Source of the DNA: an uncultured Pelagibacteraceae bacterium
Lineage (GTDB): Bacteria > Pseudomonadota > Alphaproteobacteria > Pelagibacterales > Pelagibacteraceae
Direction: 5' to 3'
DNA: 64,000 nt
Assembly (NCBI GenBank): GCA_902564265.1
Contig: CACFAI010000004.1
Coordinates: forward strand, 27,501 to 91,500
Positions 1 through 9,561 of the stretch are shown here, in pieces. The notes under the pieces are model-generated. The model saw only the letters and a list, made by a program, of their open reading frames with translations. It was not told the origin of the DNA and ran no database searches. The position numbers and the translations under genes are program-made. The number at the start of each line of letters is the position of its first letter. Position 1 is the first letter of the stretch.

Positions 1-1569
1 ATACCTTTAGTAAGTTTAATCTTAGACAAAGAAAATTTTCTAAATATTGTTCAAAATTATAATATTTTTAAAGATTTAAATTTTCTCAACAAAGATAGTA
101 TTTTGCCAATTGGTCTGTTGTTTTTAATTTCTGTTTTTTTAATAAAAAATTTATACTTAGCTTGGTTTTCATATATTAAGTCCAAATATGTTTTAAACAT
201 ACAGGTGCAACTATCAAAAAATTTATTAAAGTCTTATTATAGTCTTGAGTATATTAATTTAATCTCAAGAGATTCATCTATTATAATAAGGAATTGTCTC
301 AAAGAAGTTGGAATTTTTTCTAAGACATTTCAGGAGTATATAAATCTTTTTATCGATTGTTCCATTATTCTTTCAATATTAATTTTTATGCAAACACAGT
401 TACCCTTTGTTACCCTGGGCGTATTTTTAGTTTTATCTTTTGTAATTTTAATTTATTTTTTGTTTATAAAGAAATATTTGTATGAACTAGGTCAAAATAG
501 ATTAAATTCTTTAGGCTCAACTATAGAAAAACTCAATCAATTTATTTTTAGCTTAAAAGAAATAAAAATATTTAATAAAAAAGATAAATTATTCAAAGAC
601 TTCAATGATAATAATTTTAAAGCTCAGAATTTTGCCAGAATTAAAATGCTGATTACAGAGACAACGCGTTATTTTTTAGAGATATTTGTAATTGGACTAA
701 TTATTTTGATCATATATTTTTATACATTTAGCTCTAAATCACCCAACGAAGTTATAATAGCACTGTCTTTTTTGGTAGCGGCCTCTTTTAAAATATTTCC
801 ATCTATGAATAAGATCAACGGAGCTTTGCAAGCAATAAGATACAACTCACCATCAACTGATGTTTTATATAACGAAATATCTTATTTTAAAAAATTAAGA
901 AAAAATGAGAAAAAAGTTTTTCCTTTCAACTCGATTGAGACCATTGAAGGAAAAAATATTTTTTTTAATTATGAAAAAAACAATAATGTCTTAAATGATA
1001 TTAATTTCAAATTTGATAGTGGGCAAACAATTGGTGTCTATGGGAGTAGCGGTAAAGGCAAAACTACGTTATGTAACATTATAGTTGGTTTAATAAAACA
1101 ATCTTCAGGTAAAATATTTTTAAACTCAAAAGAAGTTGATCTCACAGAATATGATATGACAAATATTGTTGGATACGTGCCTCAAAATTCATTTCTAATA
1201 AATGACTCTATTTTGAATAATATTGCTCTAGGGGAATTTGAAAACAAAATTGATTTAAACAAGGTACACGAAACAATCAAAGAAACTCGCCTTGAGCCTT
1301 TAATCAAAAGTCTTAAAAACGGTATTTACACTTATGTAGGTGAAAATGGAATAAAATTATCAGGAGGTCAAAAGCAAAGGTTATGTATAGCAAGAGCGCT
1401 TTATAAAAAACCTCAAATTCTGATATTTGATGAACCTACAAGTTCCTTAGATACTCAAACTTCAGAAGAGGTAATGAAAAACATTCTTAATATGAGAAAA
1501 ATTTTAAAAATTATTATTACTCATAAAGAACAAGACTTAAATTATTTTGACAAAATAATTAAAGTCTAA
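1..1569 (+). CDS. ABC exporter, fused membrane and ATPase domains (5' partial)
   Basis: The frame is open to base 1, so the start lies upstream; the first methionine-like codon (TTG at 103) is internal. The visible 522 residues hold several hydrophobic membrane segments, then an ATPase domain with Walker A GSSGKGKTT (visible residues 348-356), signature LSGGQ (453-457) and Walker B ending in DE (477-478). Layout and size fit MsbA/PglK-type half-transporters that flip lipid-linked sugars or lipid A and work as homodimers. It lies just upstream of the nonulosonate genes, so export of the local glycan or its lipid carrier is the likely role. The substrate cannot be read from sequence. Confidence 0.85.
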   Translation: MPLVSLILDKENFLNIVQNYNIFKDLNFLNKDSILPIGLLFLISVFLIKNLYLAWFSYIKSKYVLNIQVQLSKNLLKSYYSLEYINLISRDSSIIIRNCLKEVGIFSKTFQEYINLFIDCSIILSILIFMQTQLPFVTLGVFLVLSFVILIYFLFIKKYLYELGQNRLNSLGSTIEKLNQFIFSLKEIKIFNKKDKLFKDFNDNNFKAQNFARIKMLITETTRYFLEIFVIGLIILIIYFYTFSSKSPNEVIIALSFLVAASFKIFPSMNKINGALQAIRYNSPSTDVLYNEISYFKKLRKNEKKVFPFNSIETIEGKNIFFNYEKNNNVLNDINFKFDSGQTIGVYGSSGKGKTTLCNIIVGLIKQSSGKIFLNSKEVDLTEYDMTNIVGYVPQNSFLINDSILNNIALGEFENKIDLNKVHETIKETRLEPLIKSLKNGIYTYVGENGIKLSGGQKQRLCIARALYKKPQILIFDEPTSSLDTQTSEEVMKNILNMRKILKIIITHKEQDLNYFDKIIKV

Positions 1570-1586
1570 CCTAACAATAAAACTAA

Positions 1587-2705
1587 ATGAAAAAAAAGGA
1601 AATTTTAATATTCATTTCAGATGAGGGGTTTGGTCATGCAGTCCGACAAAGAGCTTTGATTAAGTCTTTACTAAAAAAAAATAAAGGGTTGTCAATAAAA
1701 GTTATCACTTCAAAAAAGATAATTCTTTTAAAAGAAACTTTTAAAAATCGTATAAGCTATTTCCATCACCATAATCTTATTGAGACAATTAAAAATGATG
1801 ATGGATCTATCAATAAAGTTAAAACAAAAAAAATGTTTCTGAATTGGTATAAAAAAAAGAAAATTTGGGTTAAAACAATGAAGGAAAAGTTCCCAAAACC
1901 AAATTTTATTGTCTCAGACTCTGTTCCCCAAGCCTTTGATTTGGCAAAAGAGTTAAATGTAAAGTCGATAAACATTTCCCATTTCACTTGGGATTGGTTT
2001 TATAAAAAACATTTTTTAGAAAAGAAAAAAAAAGATTTTGTTTTTAAGGAGCTTATGAATAGTTACAACCTAGCCAAAAAATTTTTAATACTTCCGTTAA
2101 CACCTTCTGAAATTATAAAAAATTTTGAGAAAAAATGCATAAATATAAATTTAATCATAAGTGATTTTAAAATTATACAAAAGAAAAGATATAAAAATTT
2201 TGTTTGTGTAATAATGGATAATGGAACCAATACTCTCTCAAAATTAATCAAAGAGTCAGTTCCATACCTAAATAAAATTAAAAATGTGGATTTTTATGTT
2301 GGAATTAAAGATTATGATAATAAAATAAAAAAACACATTTCTTTATCAAAAAATATTTACCCAATTCACGGATTAAAAAAAATTCACCATACTATTCCTT
2401 ACGCAGATTTTGTAATTGCACGGGCTGGGTTTAATACTATTACTGAAACCTTAGTCCTCAATAAACCTTCAATTTTTTTTAATGAAACAAAAAATGAAGA
2501 AACATCACATAATATTAAAATGTTGCAGAAGTTTGGTATCGCAAGTATAATTAAAAAAAATGAATTTAAAAAAAAAATTGTTAAAAAAATTAATTATTTC
2601 ATAAAAAACGATTATAATATTTTACGTCAAAAAATAATTAATGCTAAATTTTTATCAAATGGGTCTGAAAATGCCTCAAACTTTATATTAAAAGAACTCA
2701 AATGA
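1587..2705 (+). CDS. GxGH-type GT-B fold protein (PseG/MurG-like), possibly nucleotide-sugar hydrolase or glycosyltransferase
   Basis: A 372-residue protein. Residues 12-29 carry DEGFGHAVRQRALIKSLL, the glycine-rich loop with His and Arg shared by PseG (UDP-sugar hydrolase of pseudaminic acid synthesis) and MurG-type transferases. Near the C-terminus, ARAGFNTITE resembles the donor-sugar binding segment of MurG relatives. Its stop overlaps the NeuB-like start in an ATGA, so the two are probably translationally coupled. No separate NeuC or PseG gene is visible, so this protein could supply the NeuB substrate; a glycosyltransferase role is equally possible. A second member of this type lies at 17311. 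Confidence 0.6.
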   Translation: MKKKEILIFISDEGFGHAVRQRALIKSLLKKNKGLSIKVITSKKIILLKETFKNRISYFHHHNLIETIKNDDGSINKVKTKKMFLNWYKKKKIWVKTMKEKFPKPNFIVSDSVPQAFDLAKELNVKSINISHFTWDWFYKKHFLEKKKKDFVFKELMNSYNLAKKFLILPLTPSEIIKNFEKKCININLIISDFKIIQKKRYKNFVCVIMDNGTNTLSKLIKESVPYLNKIKNVDFYVGIKDYDNKIKKHISLSKNIYPIHGLKKIHHTIPYADFVIARAGFNTITETLVLNKPSIFFNETKNEETSHNIKMLQKFGIASIIKKNEFKKKIVKKINYFIKNDYNILRQKIINAKFLSNGSENASNFILKELK

Positions 2706-3667
2706 CAGATATAATAGCGGAGTTATGTCAAAATCACCAAGGTGATAAAAAAATATTAGATGAGATGGTTGCTGCAGCCGCAGAATCGGGTGCTGATTTT
2801 GCGAAGATACAATCGATGCAATCTAGTGAAATTACGAAAAGAGATAGATTTGAGAAAGGATTAATTGAGGGTGGAAAAACAAAAGTGATAAAACGACCAT
2901 ATCAAGATGAGTTTAATAGACTAAAACCACTAGACCTAAGTGATGACGACCATCATTTTTTTATTGAAAAATGTGGAAAATATAAAATTAAACCTTTAAC
3001 AACTATTTTTACAAGACAAAGGCTTAAATTCTTAAAAACTCTTGAATTCAAAACTATAAAAGTGTCAAGTTTTGATTGTGCATCATTCAAGTTAGTTGAT
3101 GAGTTGGCAAATTCAAATTTTGATAGATTAATAATATCTACAGGTGCAACATACGATCGGGAAATAGAGAAAACAGTAAATATTCTTAAAAAAAGAAATC
3201 AAAAATTTACACTTTTACATTGTATATCAATATATCCGACCCCTCTCAAAGAAGCTCATTTAAGTAGAATAGCTTATCTTAAAAAGCTGAACAATGATGT
3301 TGGAATTAGTGACCATTCAAATTATGATCTAGACGGCCCAAAACTCTCCTTAGCCGCAGTTTATTTTGGGGCAACTACTGTAGAAAAACATTTTACATTA
3401 TTAGAAAAAAGTAAAACAAAAGATGGAGTGGTTTCAGTAAATCCTTCGGAATTAAAAGAACTTGTGAAATTGTGTAAAGCTTCAAAGAATGATCAAAAAA
3501 AATATATTGAAGACAATATACCAGAATTAGAAAAAATAATGTTAGGATCGTCTAATAGAGAATTATCCGACATAGAATTATTAAATCGGGACTATTATCA
3601 AGGTAGATTCGCAAGCTTTAACAACAAAGGCGTTCCAATTTTTAATTGGGAAGATACAAAATTTTAA
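2702..3667 (+). CDS. N-acetylneuraminate synthase family protein (NeuB/PseI/LegI-like)
   Basis: A 321-residue TIM-barrel synthase that would condense phosphoenolpyruvate with a six-carbon amino sugar to give a nine-carbon nonulosonic acid. Family marks are AELCQNHQGD at the N-terminus, a DFAKIQ strand, ISDHS and EKHFTL. It is slightly short: after the barrel there is only a brief tail where sialate synthases usually carry a SAF (antifreeze-like) domain, so that domain looks absent or much reduced. The start overlaps the upstream gene by four bases. The partner cytidylyltransferase is at 15615. The exact nonulosonate (Neu, Pse, Leg or another) cannot be told from sequence. Confidence 0.85.
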   Translation: MTDIIAELCQNHQGDKKILDEMVAAAAESGADFAKIQSMQSSEITKRDRFEKGLIEGGKTKVIKRPYQDEFNRLKPLDLSDDDHHFFIEKCGKYKIKPLTTIFTRQRLKFLKTLEFKTIKVSSFDCASFKLVDELANSNFDRLIISTGATYDREIEKTVNILKKRNQKFTLLHCISIYPTPLKEAHLSRIAYLKKLNNDVGISDHSNYDLDGPKLSLAAVYFGATTVEKHFTLLEKSKTKDGVVSVNPSELKELVKLCKASKNDQKKYIEDNIPELEKIMLGSSNRELSDIELLNRDYYQGRFASFNNKGVPIFNWEDTKF

Positions 3668-3695
3668 AAATATTTTTTTTGATATCCAATTACAA

Positions 3696-4997
3696 ATGAA
3701 TAATCAATTTTTGTATATAAGCATTGAAAACTCTAATAGAGAAATTCTTCCAAAATTGTTAGTTGTCAAGGAAGCGTTAAAAAAAAATTTTAATATAGTT
3801 ATAGGGAATAGAAATGTATTACACTCGATCATGAGATACTTGCCAGAAGGTGCGCTTTTAGAGAAAAGTTTACATTACACTTATGAGCCTTTTTTTAAAG
3901 ATATATCAAAAATTGGTTTCAAGATTTTCGCGCTTGACGAGGAAGCGTTAACAATAGCTTCAATTGAACAGTATATGAAACTTAATTATTTTAAAAATAA
4001 TGAAAAGTATCTGAATACCTTTTTTTTAAGTAATTTTAAACAACAAGAAATGTTAATGACTTCTAATGTAAATAGTTCAAAGCTTTATTTAACTGGAACT
4101 CCAAAATTCGAAATATATAAAAAAAAATATAGGAATATTTTTGAACAAGAAACAAATAAAATTAAAAAAAAATATGGTAAATTCATTTTAGTGACATCAC
4201 GTTTTGCACACATAAATCCAAATATGAGCTCTCTTGATGATGTTGATAAACTTGACCCAGTATATCTAAGCACGAGTAGGGAAATTTTTAAAAAATTAAT
4301 AAAACTTACAACTGATCTATCTGAAGAATTTAGTGGCATTAACATAATTTATAGACCTCATCCAAGTGAAAATGTAAATAATTTAAAAAAAATTTTTAAA
4401 AATTATAAAAATATAAAAGTTGTTTATGAGGGAAACGTAGCTCCTTGGATATTAGGATCAATTTTAATAATTCATAATAGATGTACAACAGGATTAGAGG
4501 GAATTTTATTGAATAAACATGTAATTTCTTTTGACCCAGTTGACTACAAAAGTATACATTCAAAATTTTTCAAAATTCTAGGTCATAGATGCAAAACTTC
4601 AGATGATGTAATTAAATTAACAAAAAAAATTATTAAAAAAAAAAAAGTAAAATACAAATATGATAAGCAGATTATGGAAAAGTATATTTATAAATTCGAT
4701 AGCAATAAACCACATAAAAAAATTATAGATTTAATTGAAAAAAAACTAGAAAAAAAAAGATTGTACCTGAGTAAATTAAAAAGGTTTTTTTTACTTCTAG
4801 TTGGAATTAAAAAAAATCTGGCCTTTAATTTACGATTGATTTTAAAAAAAAAAAGGACTGTTTATCAATATCAAAAATTTGGAAAACTTAATAAAAAAAT
4901 TTTGGAAAATAAAATGAATCTAATTTTTAAAAATGAAAACAGACAAAATTATAAAATTTATAATTTATGTAGACAATTATTTTTAATCAAAAAATAA
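3696..4997 (+). CDS. surface carbohydrate biosynthesis protein, putative GT-B transferase (copy 1)
   Basis: A 433-residue paralogue of the protein at 10451. Shared blocks include FALDEEAL, FILVTSRFAHINPN, a YRPHPSE motif and CTTGLEGILLNK. The RPHP plus TTxLE pair is typical of CDP-glycerol glycerophosphotransferase, polysialyltransferase and KpsC-like Kdo transferase folds, where it lines the nucleotide-phosphate pocket. With NeuB- and NeuA-like genes nearby, transfer of a CMP-activated sugar is plausible but unproven. The last 100 residues are Lys-rich, suggesting membrane or nucleic-acid-like charge contacts; I see no membrane helix. Confidence 0.6.
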   Translation: MNNQFLYISIENSNREILPKLLVVKEALKKNFNIVIGNRNVLHSIMRYLPEGALLEKSLHYTYEPFFKDISKIGFKIFALDEEALTIASIEQYMKLNYFKNNEKYLNTFFLSNFKQQEMLMTSNVNSSKLYLTGTPKFEIYKKKYRNIFEQETNKIKKKYGKFILVTSRFAHINPNMSSLDDVDKLDPVYLSTSREIFKKLIKLTTDLSEEFSGINIIYRPHPSENVNNLKKIFKNYKNIKVVYEGNVAPWILGSILIIHNRCTTGLEGILLNKHVISFDPVDYKSIHSKFFKILGHRCKTSDDVIKLTKKIIKKKKVKYKYDKQIMEKYIYKFDSNKPHKKIIDLIEKKLEKKRLYLSKLKRFFLLLVGIKKNLAFNLRLILKKKRTVYQYQKFGKLNKKILENKMNLIFKNENRQNYKIYNLCRQLFLIKK

Positions 4998-5000
4998 AAA

Positions 5001-6026
5001 ATGGCGCAAAAATTTACTGATAGATATGGAAATACCTTTAAAGTTGATGTTAAGAATCATTTAATTAAATTTTTAAATCCTACATCACGGGGAACAAAAT
5101 ATTACGATGTTCCACCTGACAAAAATATTACCAAAATTCAATATGGGAGAATTTTGTTACAAATACATCAAATTTTACATTTGTTTAAATCTTTAAATGT
5201 AAGTTTAAAAAATAAAAAGTTTTTAGATATAGGAACTGGAAATGGAATGATCCCAAAAATAATTTCATTAATAACCCCCATTAAATTAGCCGTAGGAATA
5301 GATCCATTTTTAGATAAAGAACATAAAACAAGTTGGCAAAAGCATAGCCATCTTGTTGCACAAAAATATATTTTAAAATTTATAAAAAAAAATAATTTAG
5401 ACTTTCATACATATTCTAAAAAATTAAAGTTTGAAAATTTTTCGTTGGTGCCATCAAAATTAAAAGTTAAACTTAATTGCAAGGAAAAATATCAATTTTT
5501 TAAACTTTCAGCCCATTCTGCAAACAAAATTAACCACAAGTTTGATTTTGTATATTTAAAATCTATAGAGCATTTTAATAATTGGGAAAAAATGTTTAAA
5601 ATTTTATCCAAAATAACAAAAAAAAAATCCTTAATCTTATTCAAACACAGATCATTTTTTTCTTATTTAGGACCTCATCGATATTCAACTTCTGGTATTC
5701 CTTGGGGGCATGTTTTGTTAAAAGATAATGATTACGAGAAATATATAAAAAAATTTCATAAAAATAGGTCTAAAGAAATGATAAATTTTTTTTATAATGG
5801 ATTATCTTATCCAAGAATTTCAGTAAACGAACTTTTAATCCTAGCCGCAAAGAATGGATTTAAGTCCAAACTTATTATTAATGAGCCTCCAAGATATCTA
5901 AAAAAAATTTTAAATTTTTCAAATAGCATAAAAAACTTTTGGAACATTGTGAATAAAAATTATCCAAAAGTTTCCTCTGACGAGGTCTTTAGTGGCATGT
6001 ATCATATTGTTTTAGAAAGAGTGTAA
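5001..6026 (+). CDS. class I SAM-dependent methyltransferase
   Basis: A 341-residue protein with SAM-binding motif I at FLDIGTGNGMIPKI (near residue 74), an acidic strand end in GIDPF, and a post-core FDFVYLKSIEHFNNWEKMFKIL segment typical of Methyltransf_11/25-type Rossmann enzymes. It has no membrane segment, so it is probably cytoplasmic. It sits three bases after the surface-carbohydrate gene and eight bases before an AsnB-like gene, so a sugar or lipid-linked glycan intermediate is the likely acceptor. The acceptor specificity is unknown. Confidence 0.7.
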   Translation: MAQKFTDRYGNTFKVDVKNHLIKFLNPTSRGTKYYDVPPDKNITKIQYGRILLQIHQILHLFKSLNVSLKNKKFLDIGTGNGMIPKIISLITPIKLAVGIDPFLDKEHKTSWQKHSHLVAQKYILKFIKKNNLDFHTYSKKLKFENFSLVPSKLKVKLNCKEKYQFFKLSAHSANKINHKFDFVYLKSIEHFNNWEKMFKILSKITKKKSLILFKHRSFFSYLGPHRYSTSGIPWGHVLLKDNDYEKYIKKFHKNRSKEMINFFYNGLSYPRISVNELLILAAKNGFKSKLIINEPPRYLKKILNFSNSIKNFWNIVNKNYPKVSSDEVFSGMYHIVLERV

Positions 6027-6033
6027 TTTTATC

Positions 6034-7827
6034 ATGTGCGGTTTTTTTTTGAATACTCACAAAAATCAAAGTTTCGATAAATTTAAACACTTGGCTAGTT
6101 TAATTAATAAAAGAGGCCCAGATTTTAATAAGATTATAAATTTAGAAAATATAAAGTTAGCACACTTTAGGTTAAAAATATTAGATACTAACAAAAGATC
6201 CAACCAGCCATTTTGTGACAAGAATAAAAGATATTTTTTATTATTTAATGGAGAAATTTATAATTATTTAAGTCTAAAAAAAAAATATTCTTTAGTATGT
6301 AATACTTCCTCAGATACCGAAGTTTTGTTTTTATTATTGATAAAAATTGGTTTAAAAAAAACATTAAAAGAAATTGAGGGAATGTTTTCGTTTGTTTTCC
6401 TTGACACTAAATTAAAAAAAATCTTATGTGCAAGAGATCATTTTGGTCAAAAACCATTTTATTATTTTTACAATAAGTCTGGCTTAATATGTTCCACGAA
6501 TTTAAAACCAATTGTAAAGTCTCTCGAAAACATATCTTTCAATAAAAAAAATGTTTTCAAATACTTATGTTCTTCAGGAATATTAGAAAGCAATCAAACT
6601 ATTTTTAAAAATATTTATGCTCTAAAAGCGGGACACTTTATGATTTATAAAAAAAACAAGCTAATTATAAAAAGATATTTTCATCCAGCAGATCTTTTTG
6701 ATATTAAATTATACAATAGACTTAAAAAAAATTCTTTTTCAGAAATTACAAAAAAAATGTCTCAAAATATTAATAATTCTATTAATAAACACTTAATAAG
6801 CGATGTACCTATCGGTGCTTGTTTGAGCGGGGGTATCGACTCGTCTTTAATTACTTATTATGCGTTAAAAAATAATAAGTACGTAAAAATATTCTCAGGA
6901 TTTTCAAAAAAAATTGAAAAAATTCCTAAAAAGGTAATACCAAGACTTTTAAAGAAATTAAGTACAAAAAAGTTTTATAAAATTAATCATAGTCATAAAG
7001 ATTATTTAGTAAACTTACAGAAACTTTTACTCTTTTCATATACACCTAGTCGGTGGGGGGGTGGTGTACCAATGAGTAAAATATGTGAAGTTGCTAAAAA
7101 AAAAGGGGTAAGTGTTTTATTAAGTGGGGATGGAGTAGATGAGATATCCGGAGGTTATAATACTATTAATCAAATTTTCAAAAATCCTCAATTAAAAGAA
7201 TTTCATTCAATAATATCTTTAGATAAGAAAAATATTTTTTATACTACAAAAATTGATAATGATTTTCGAAGATATCTTTATAAAGAAAAAAGATACATAT
7301 TAGAAAAATTGAAAAAAATAAAAAATAAAACAGAGCAATTTAAACAGCTTACTATGTTACTTGATATGAGTATTTTTTTACAATCATGTACCCTTCCTCA
7401 TAGCGATGAATATTCGATGTTTAAATCAGTGGAGTTAAGGAATCCGTGGCTAGACATAAAATTAGTAGAATTTGTTATTAATTTGCAAAGCAATCTTAAA
7501 GTTAGCCAAAAAAAAAATAAACCTGTTAATAAATATGTTTTTAAAGAATTAGCAAAAAAAACTATTGGTAAATTTATTGACCAACCAAAAGAAGGAACTA
7601 GGAACTACTCAAAAAAAATATCAAATCTTAAGTTTTGGGATTTCAATAAATTTGAATTAAGGAAAATATTAAATGATTTAAAAAAACCAAATATTTTTTG
7701 TAAATTTGATTATAAAACTATATTTAAATTAGTTAGTTTAGAAATAATTTATAGAGATATGAAAAATATTAGATATTCTATTTTAAAAAATGGTATTACC
7801 AAGGAAGGATATAGAAATTTATTATGA
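6034..7827 (+). CDS. glutamine-hydrolysing asparagine synthase family amidotransferase (copy 1)
   Basis: A 597-residue AsnB-type enzyme. Cys2 follows the initiator Met (MCGFF) as the glutaminase nucleophile. FNGEIYN and the following segment belong to the N-terminal Ntn domain. The synthetase domain has the pyrophosphate loop SGGIDSS (from Ser265) and SGDGVDEISGGY. E. coli AsnB has about 554 residues. In glycan clusters such enzymes often amidate sugar carboxylates instead of making free asparagine. With a UDP-sugar dehydrogenase at 12630 and nonulosonates here, sugar carboxylates are available, so I favour that role. A diverged second copy is at 13829. Confidence 0.8.
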   Translation: MCGFFLNTHKNQSFDKFKHLASLINKRGPDFNKIINLENIKLAHFRLKILDTNKRSNQPFCDKNKRYFLLFNGEIYNYLSLKKKYSLVCNTSSDTEVLFLLLIKIGLKKTLKEIEGMFSFVFLDTKLKKILCARDHFGQKPFYYFYNKSGLICSTNLKPIVKSLENISFNKKNVFKYLCSSGILESNQTIFKNIYALKAGHFMIYKKNKLIIKRYFHPADLFDIKLYNRLKKNSFSEITKKMSQNINNSINKHLISDVPIGACLSGGIDSSLITYYALKNNKYVKIFSGFSKKIEKIPKKVIPRLLKKLSTKKFYKINHSHKDYLVNLQKLLLFSYTPSRWGGGVPMSKICEVAKKKGVSVLLSGDGVDEISGGYNTINQIFKNPQLKEFHSIISLDKKNIFYTTKIDNDFRRYLYKEKRYILEKLKKIKNKTEQFKQLTMLLDMSIFLQSCTLPHSDEYSMFKSVELRNPWLDIKLVEFVINLQSNLKVSQKKNKPVNKYVFKELAKKTIGKFIDQPKEGTRNYSKKISNLKFWDFNKFELRKILNDLKKPNIFCKFDYKTIFKLVSLEIIYRDMKNIRYSILKNGITKEGYRNLL

Positions 7828-8546
7828 AAAAGAACCGGTATAAAGTGGACAAATCCATCGTTGCAAAAAATTCATCATGGACCTTTTCTGGAAATGTTGC
7901 AAAAAATTTTGATAAACATATAGACAAATCTGTACCGTTATATGGTTGGTCCCACGATTTAGGCCTTAAAATCTCTGATTTTTTTGTTAAAAAAAACTCC
8001 AAAATTCACGATTTAGGATGTTCCACGGGTACTTTTATAAAAAAAATAAATTTAAGACATAATAATAAAAAAATATTTATAAACGGCTACGATATTGAAA
8101 AAAAAATGGTGGCATTAGCAAAAAAAAATAATAAAAAAAGTAAAAACGTTAAAATTAAATTTGAAAACATAAGTGGAGCAAACTTTAAAAATTCTGACTT
8201 TATTACTAGTTTTTATACTATTCAATTTATACATCCGTCTCAACGTCAAAAAATTTTTAACAAAATCTTCAATGAGTTAAATTGGGGAGGTGGATTTCTT
8301 TTTTTTGAAAAAGTTCGAGCTCCTGATGCCAGATTCCAAGATATGATGGGACTTATTTACAACGATTTTAAATTGGATAATAATTTTTCTCCAAGCGAAA
8401 TTATCGCTAAGTCAAGAAGCCTTAAAGGTGTTTTAGAACCCTTTTCATCAAAAGCAAATATAGATCTTCTTAAAAGAGCAGGTTTTAAAGATATTACAAC
8501 TGTTTTTAAATTTATTTGTTTTGAAGGTTTTCTGGCAATTAAATAA
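7824..8546 (+). CDS. CmoA-like methyltransferase family protein (carboxy-SAM synthase homologue)
   Basis: A 240-residue protein that can be aligned from memory with E. coli CmoA over nearly its whole length. Shared features are WTFSGNVAKNFD with SVPLY near the N-terminus, SAM motif I HDLGCSTG, the QFIHPSQRQ and DFK segments, and a terminal GFLAIK. Arg198 aligns with CmoA Arg199, which I recall contacting the extra carboxylate of carboxy-SAM, and Tyr40 aligns with CmoA Tyr39. CmoA normally works with CmoB in tRNA wobble modification, but this gene is embedded in a glycan cluster and overlaps the AsnB-like gene by four bases (ATGA). It may make carboxy-SAM or use it on sugars. Confidence 0.7.
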   Translation: MKKNRYKVDKSIVAKNSSWTFSGNVAKNFDKHIDKSVPLYGWSHDLGLKISDFFVKKNSKIHDLGCSTGTFIKKINLRHNNKKIFINGYDIEKKMVALAKKNNKKSKNVKIKFENISGANFKNSDFITSFYTIQFIHPSQRQKIFNKIFNELNWGGGFLFFEKVRAPDARFQDMMGLIYNDFKLDNNFSPSEIIAKSRSLKGVLEPFSSKANIDLLKRAGFKDITTVFKFICFEGFLAIK

Positions 8547-8553
8547 AATTATT

Positions 8554-9561
8554 ATGCTACTTCGGGAATACCCTTACTGTGTTTTTTGTGGAAACAAAAA
8601 TTTCAAAAAAACTAAAAAACAAAGTTTAAAATCAAATTTTTACCTTGATGCAATTATTGAAGACCTAAATTTATCTAAAAATATTTTTAAAAAAATTAAA
8701 ACTTTTCAATGCAAAAATTGTTTCATTCTACAAAACAGTCCTTGGTTCGAAAAAAAAATTGCAAAAAAAATATATTCAAACATTTATGGTCAACACAATA
8801 GAAGTTGGAGCAATGTTTTGAATTTTTTAAAATATGGCAAAGTCCCATATCATGGAGAACTATTCGAAATGCTTAATAAGAATATTAAAATTAAGAATTA
8901 TGGTGAATTTAATAGCCCTTTTATGGGAATTTTTTTGAACTATTTTCTTAAAGAATTACCTTATAACAAAAAGAAATATTTGAACTTATATTTTAATTTA
9001 ATCAAATACCTCAGTTCAAGACAAGTCGCAGGTAAAACAAAAAATCAACAAAAAAAAGATTCTGCCAAAAGTGCCAAATCTTTAAAAATTGTAAATAAAA
9101 TAAAAGGGAATTTAAAAAGAAAGGTTAATAAATTTTTGATTACTGATAACTCATCTTTAATTTGGGGTCAAAATGATAATCATAAATCTGTTAACAGTAA
9201 ATCTTTTGCAAATGAACTATTAGACGTCGAGATAATGAATATTGAAGAAAAAATAGAAATAAAATTCGATTTGTTTGGTATTTTCCATACTCTTGACCAC
9301 ACATACCATCCACAGAAAATTCTTAATTATGCACTAGAAAAAAGTAAATTTGTTGTAATTTATTGTCACGTTAATAAAGAGGTAGAAAAACAACACCTTT
9401 TTTCTATCACTAATGAATTTTTAAATTATCTTAAAAATAAAAAAATTTTTTCAGTTGATCTTACTAAAATTATAAATAAAAAATATAAATCTCCGGAGCT
9501 TTATTTTTTATGCACCAAACAAAAAAACTTAAAAAATATAATTGATAAATTTCATGTTTAA
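8554..9561 (+). CDS. zinc-ribbon protein with degenerate methyltransferase-like domain
   Basis: A 335-residue protein. I chose ATG 8554; an upstream TTG at 8521 would overlap the previous gene and add an unconserved-looking leader. The N-terminus has CVFCGNKNF and later CKNCF, a CxxC...CxxC zinc site like the Methyltransf_13 domain of sugar C-methyltransferases. The C-terminal half has FDLFGIFHTLDHTYHPQKIL, the usual region after the SAM domain. The expected glycine-rich SAM loop is replaced by GEFNSPFMG, so SAM binding is doubtful. It overlaps the next gene by eight bases. Probably a diverged relative of sugar C-methyltransferases. Confidence 0.5.
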   Translation: MLLREYPYCVFCGNKNFKKTKKQSLKSNFYLDAIIEDLNLSKNIFKKIKTFQCKNCFILQNSPWFEKKIAKKIYSNIYGQHNRSWSNVLNFLKYGKVPYHGELFEMLNKNIKIKNYGEFNSPFMGIFLNYFLKELPYNKKKYLNLYFNLIKYLSSRQVAGKTKNQQKKDSAKSAKSLKIVNKIKGNLKRKVNKFLITDNSSLIWGQNDNHKSVNSKSFANELLDVEIMNIEEKIEIKFDLFGIFHTLDHTYHPQKILNYALEKSKFVVIYCHVNKEVEKQHLFSITNEFLNYLKNKKIFSVDLTKIINKKYKSPELYFLCTKQKNLKNIIDKFHV

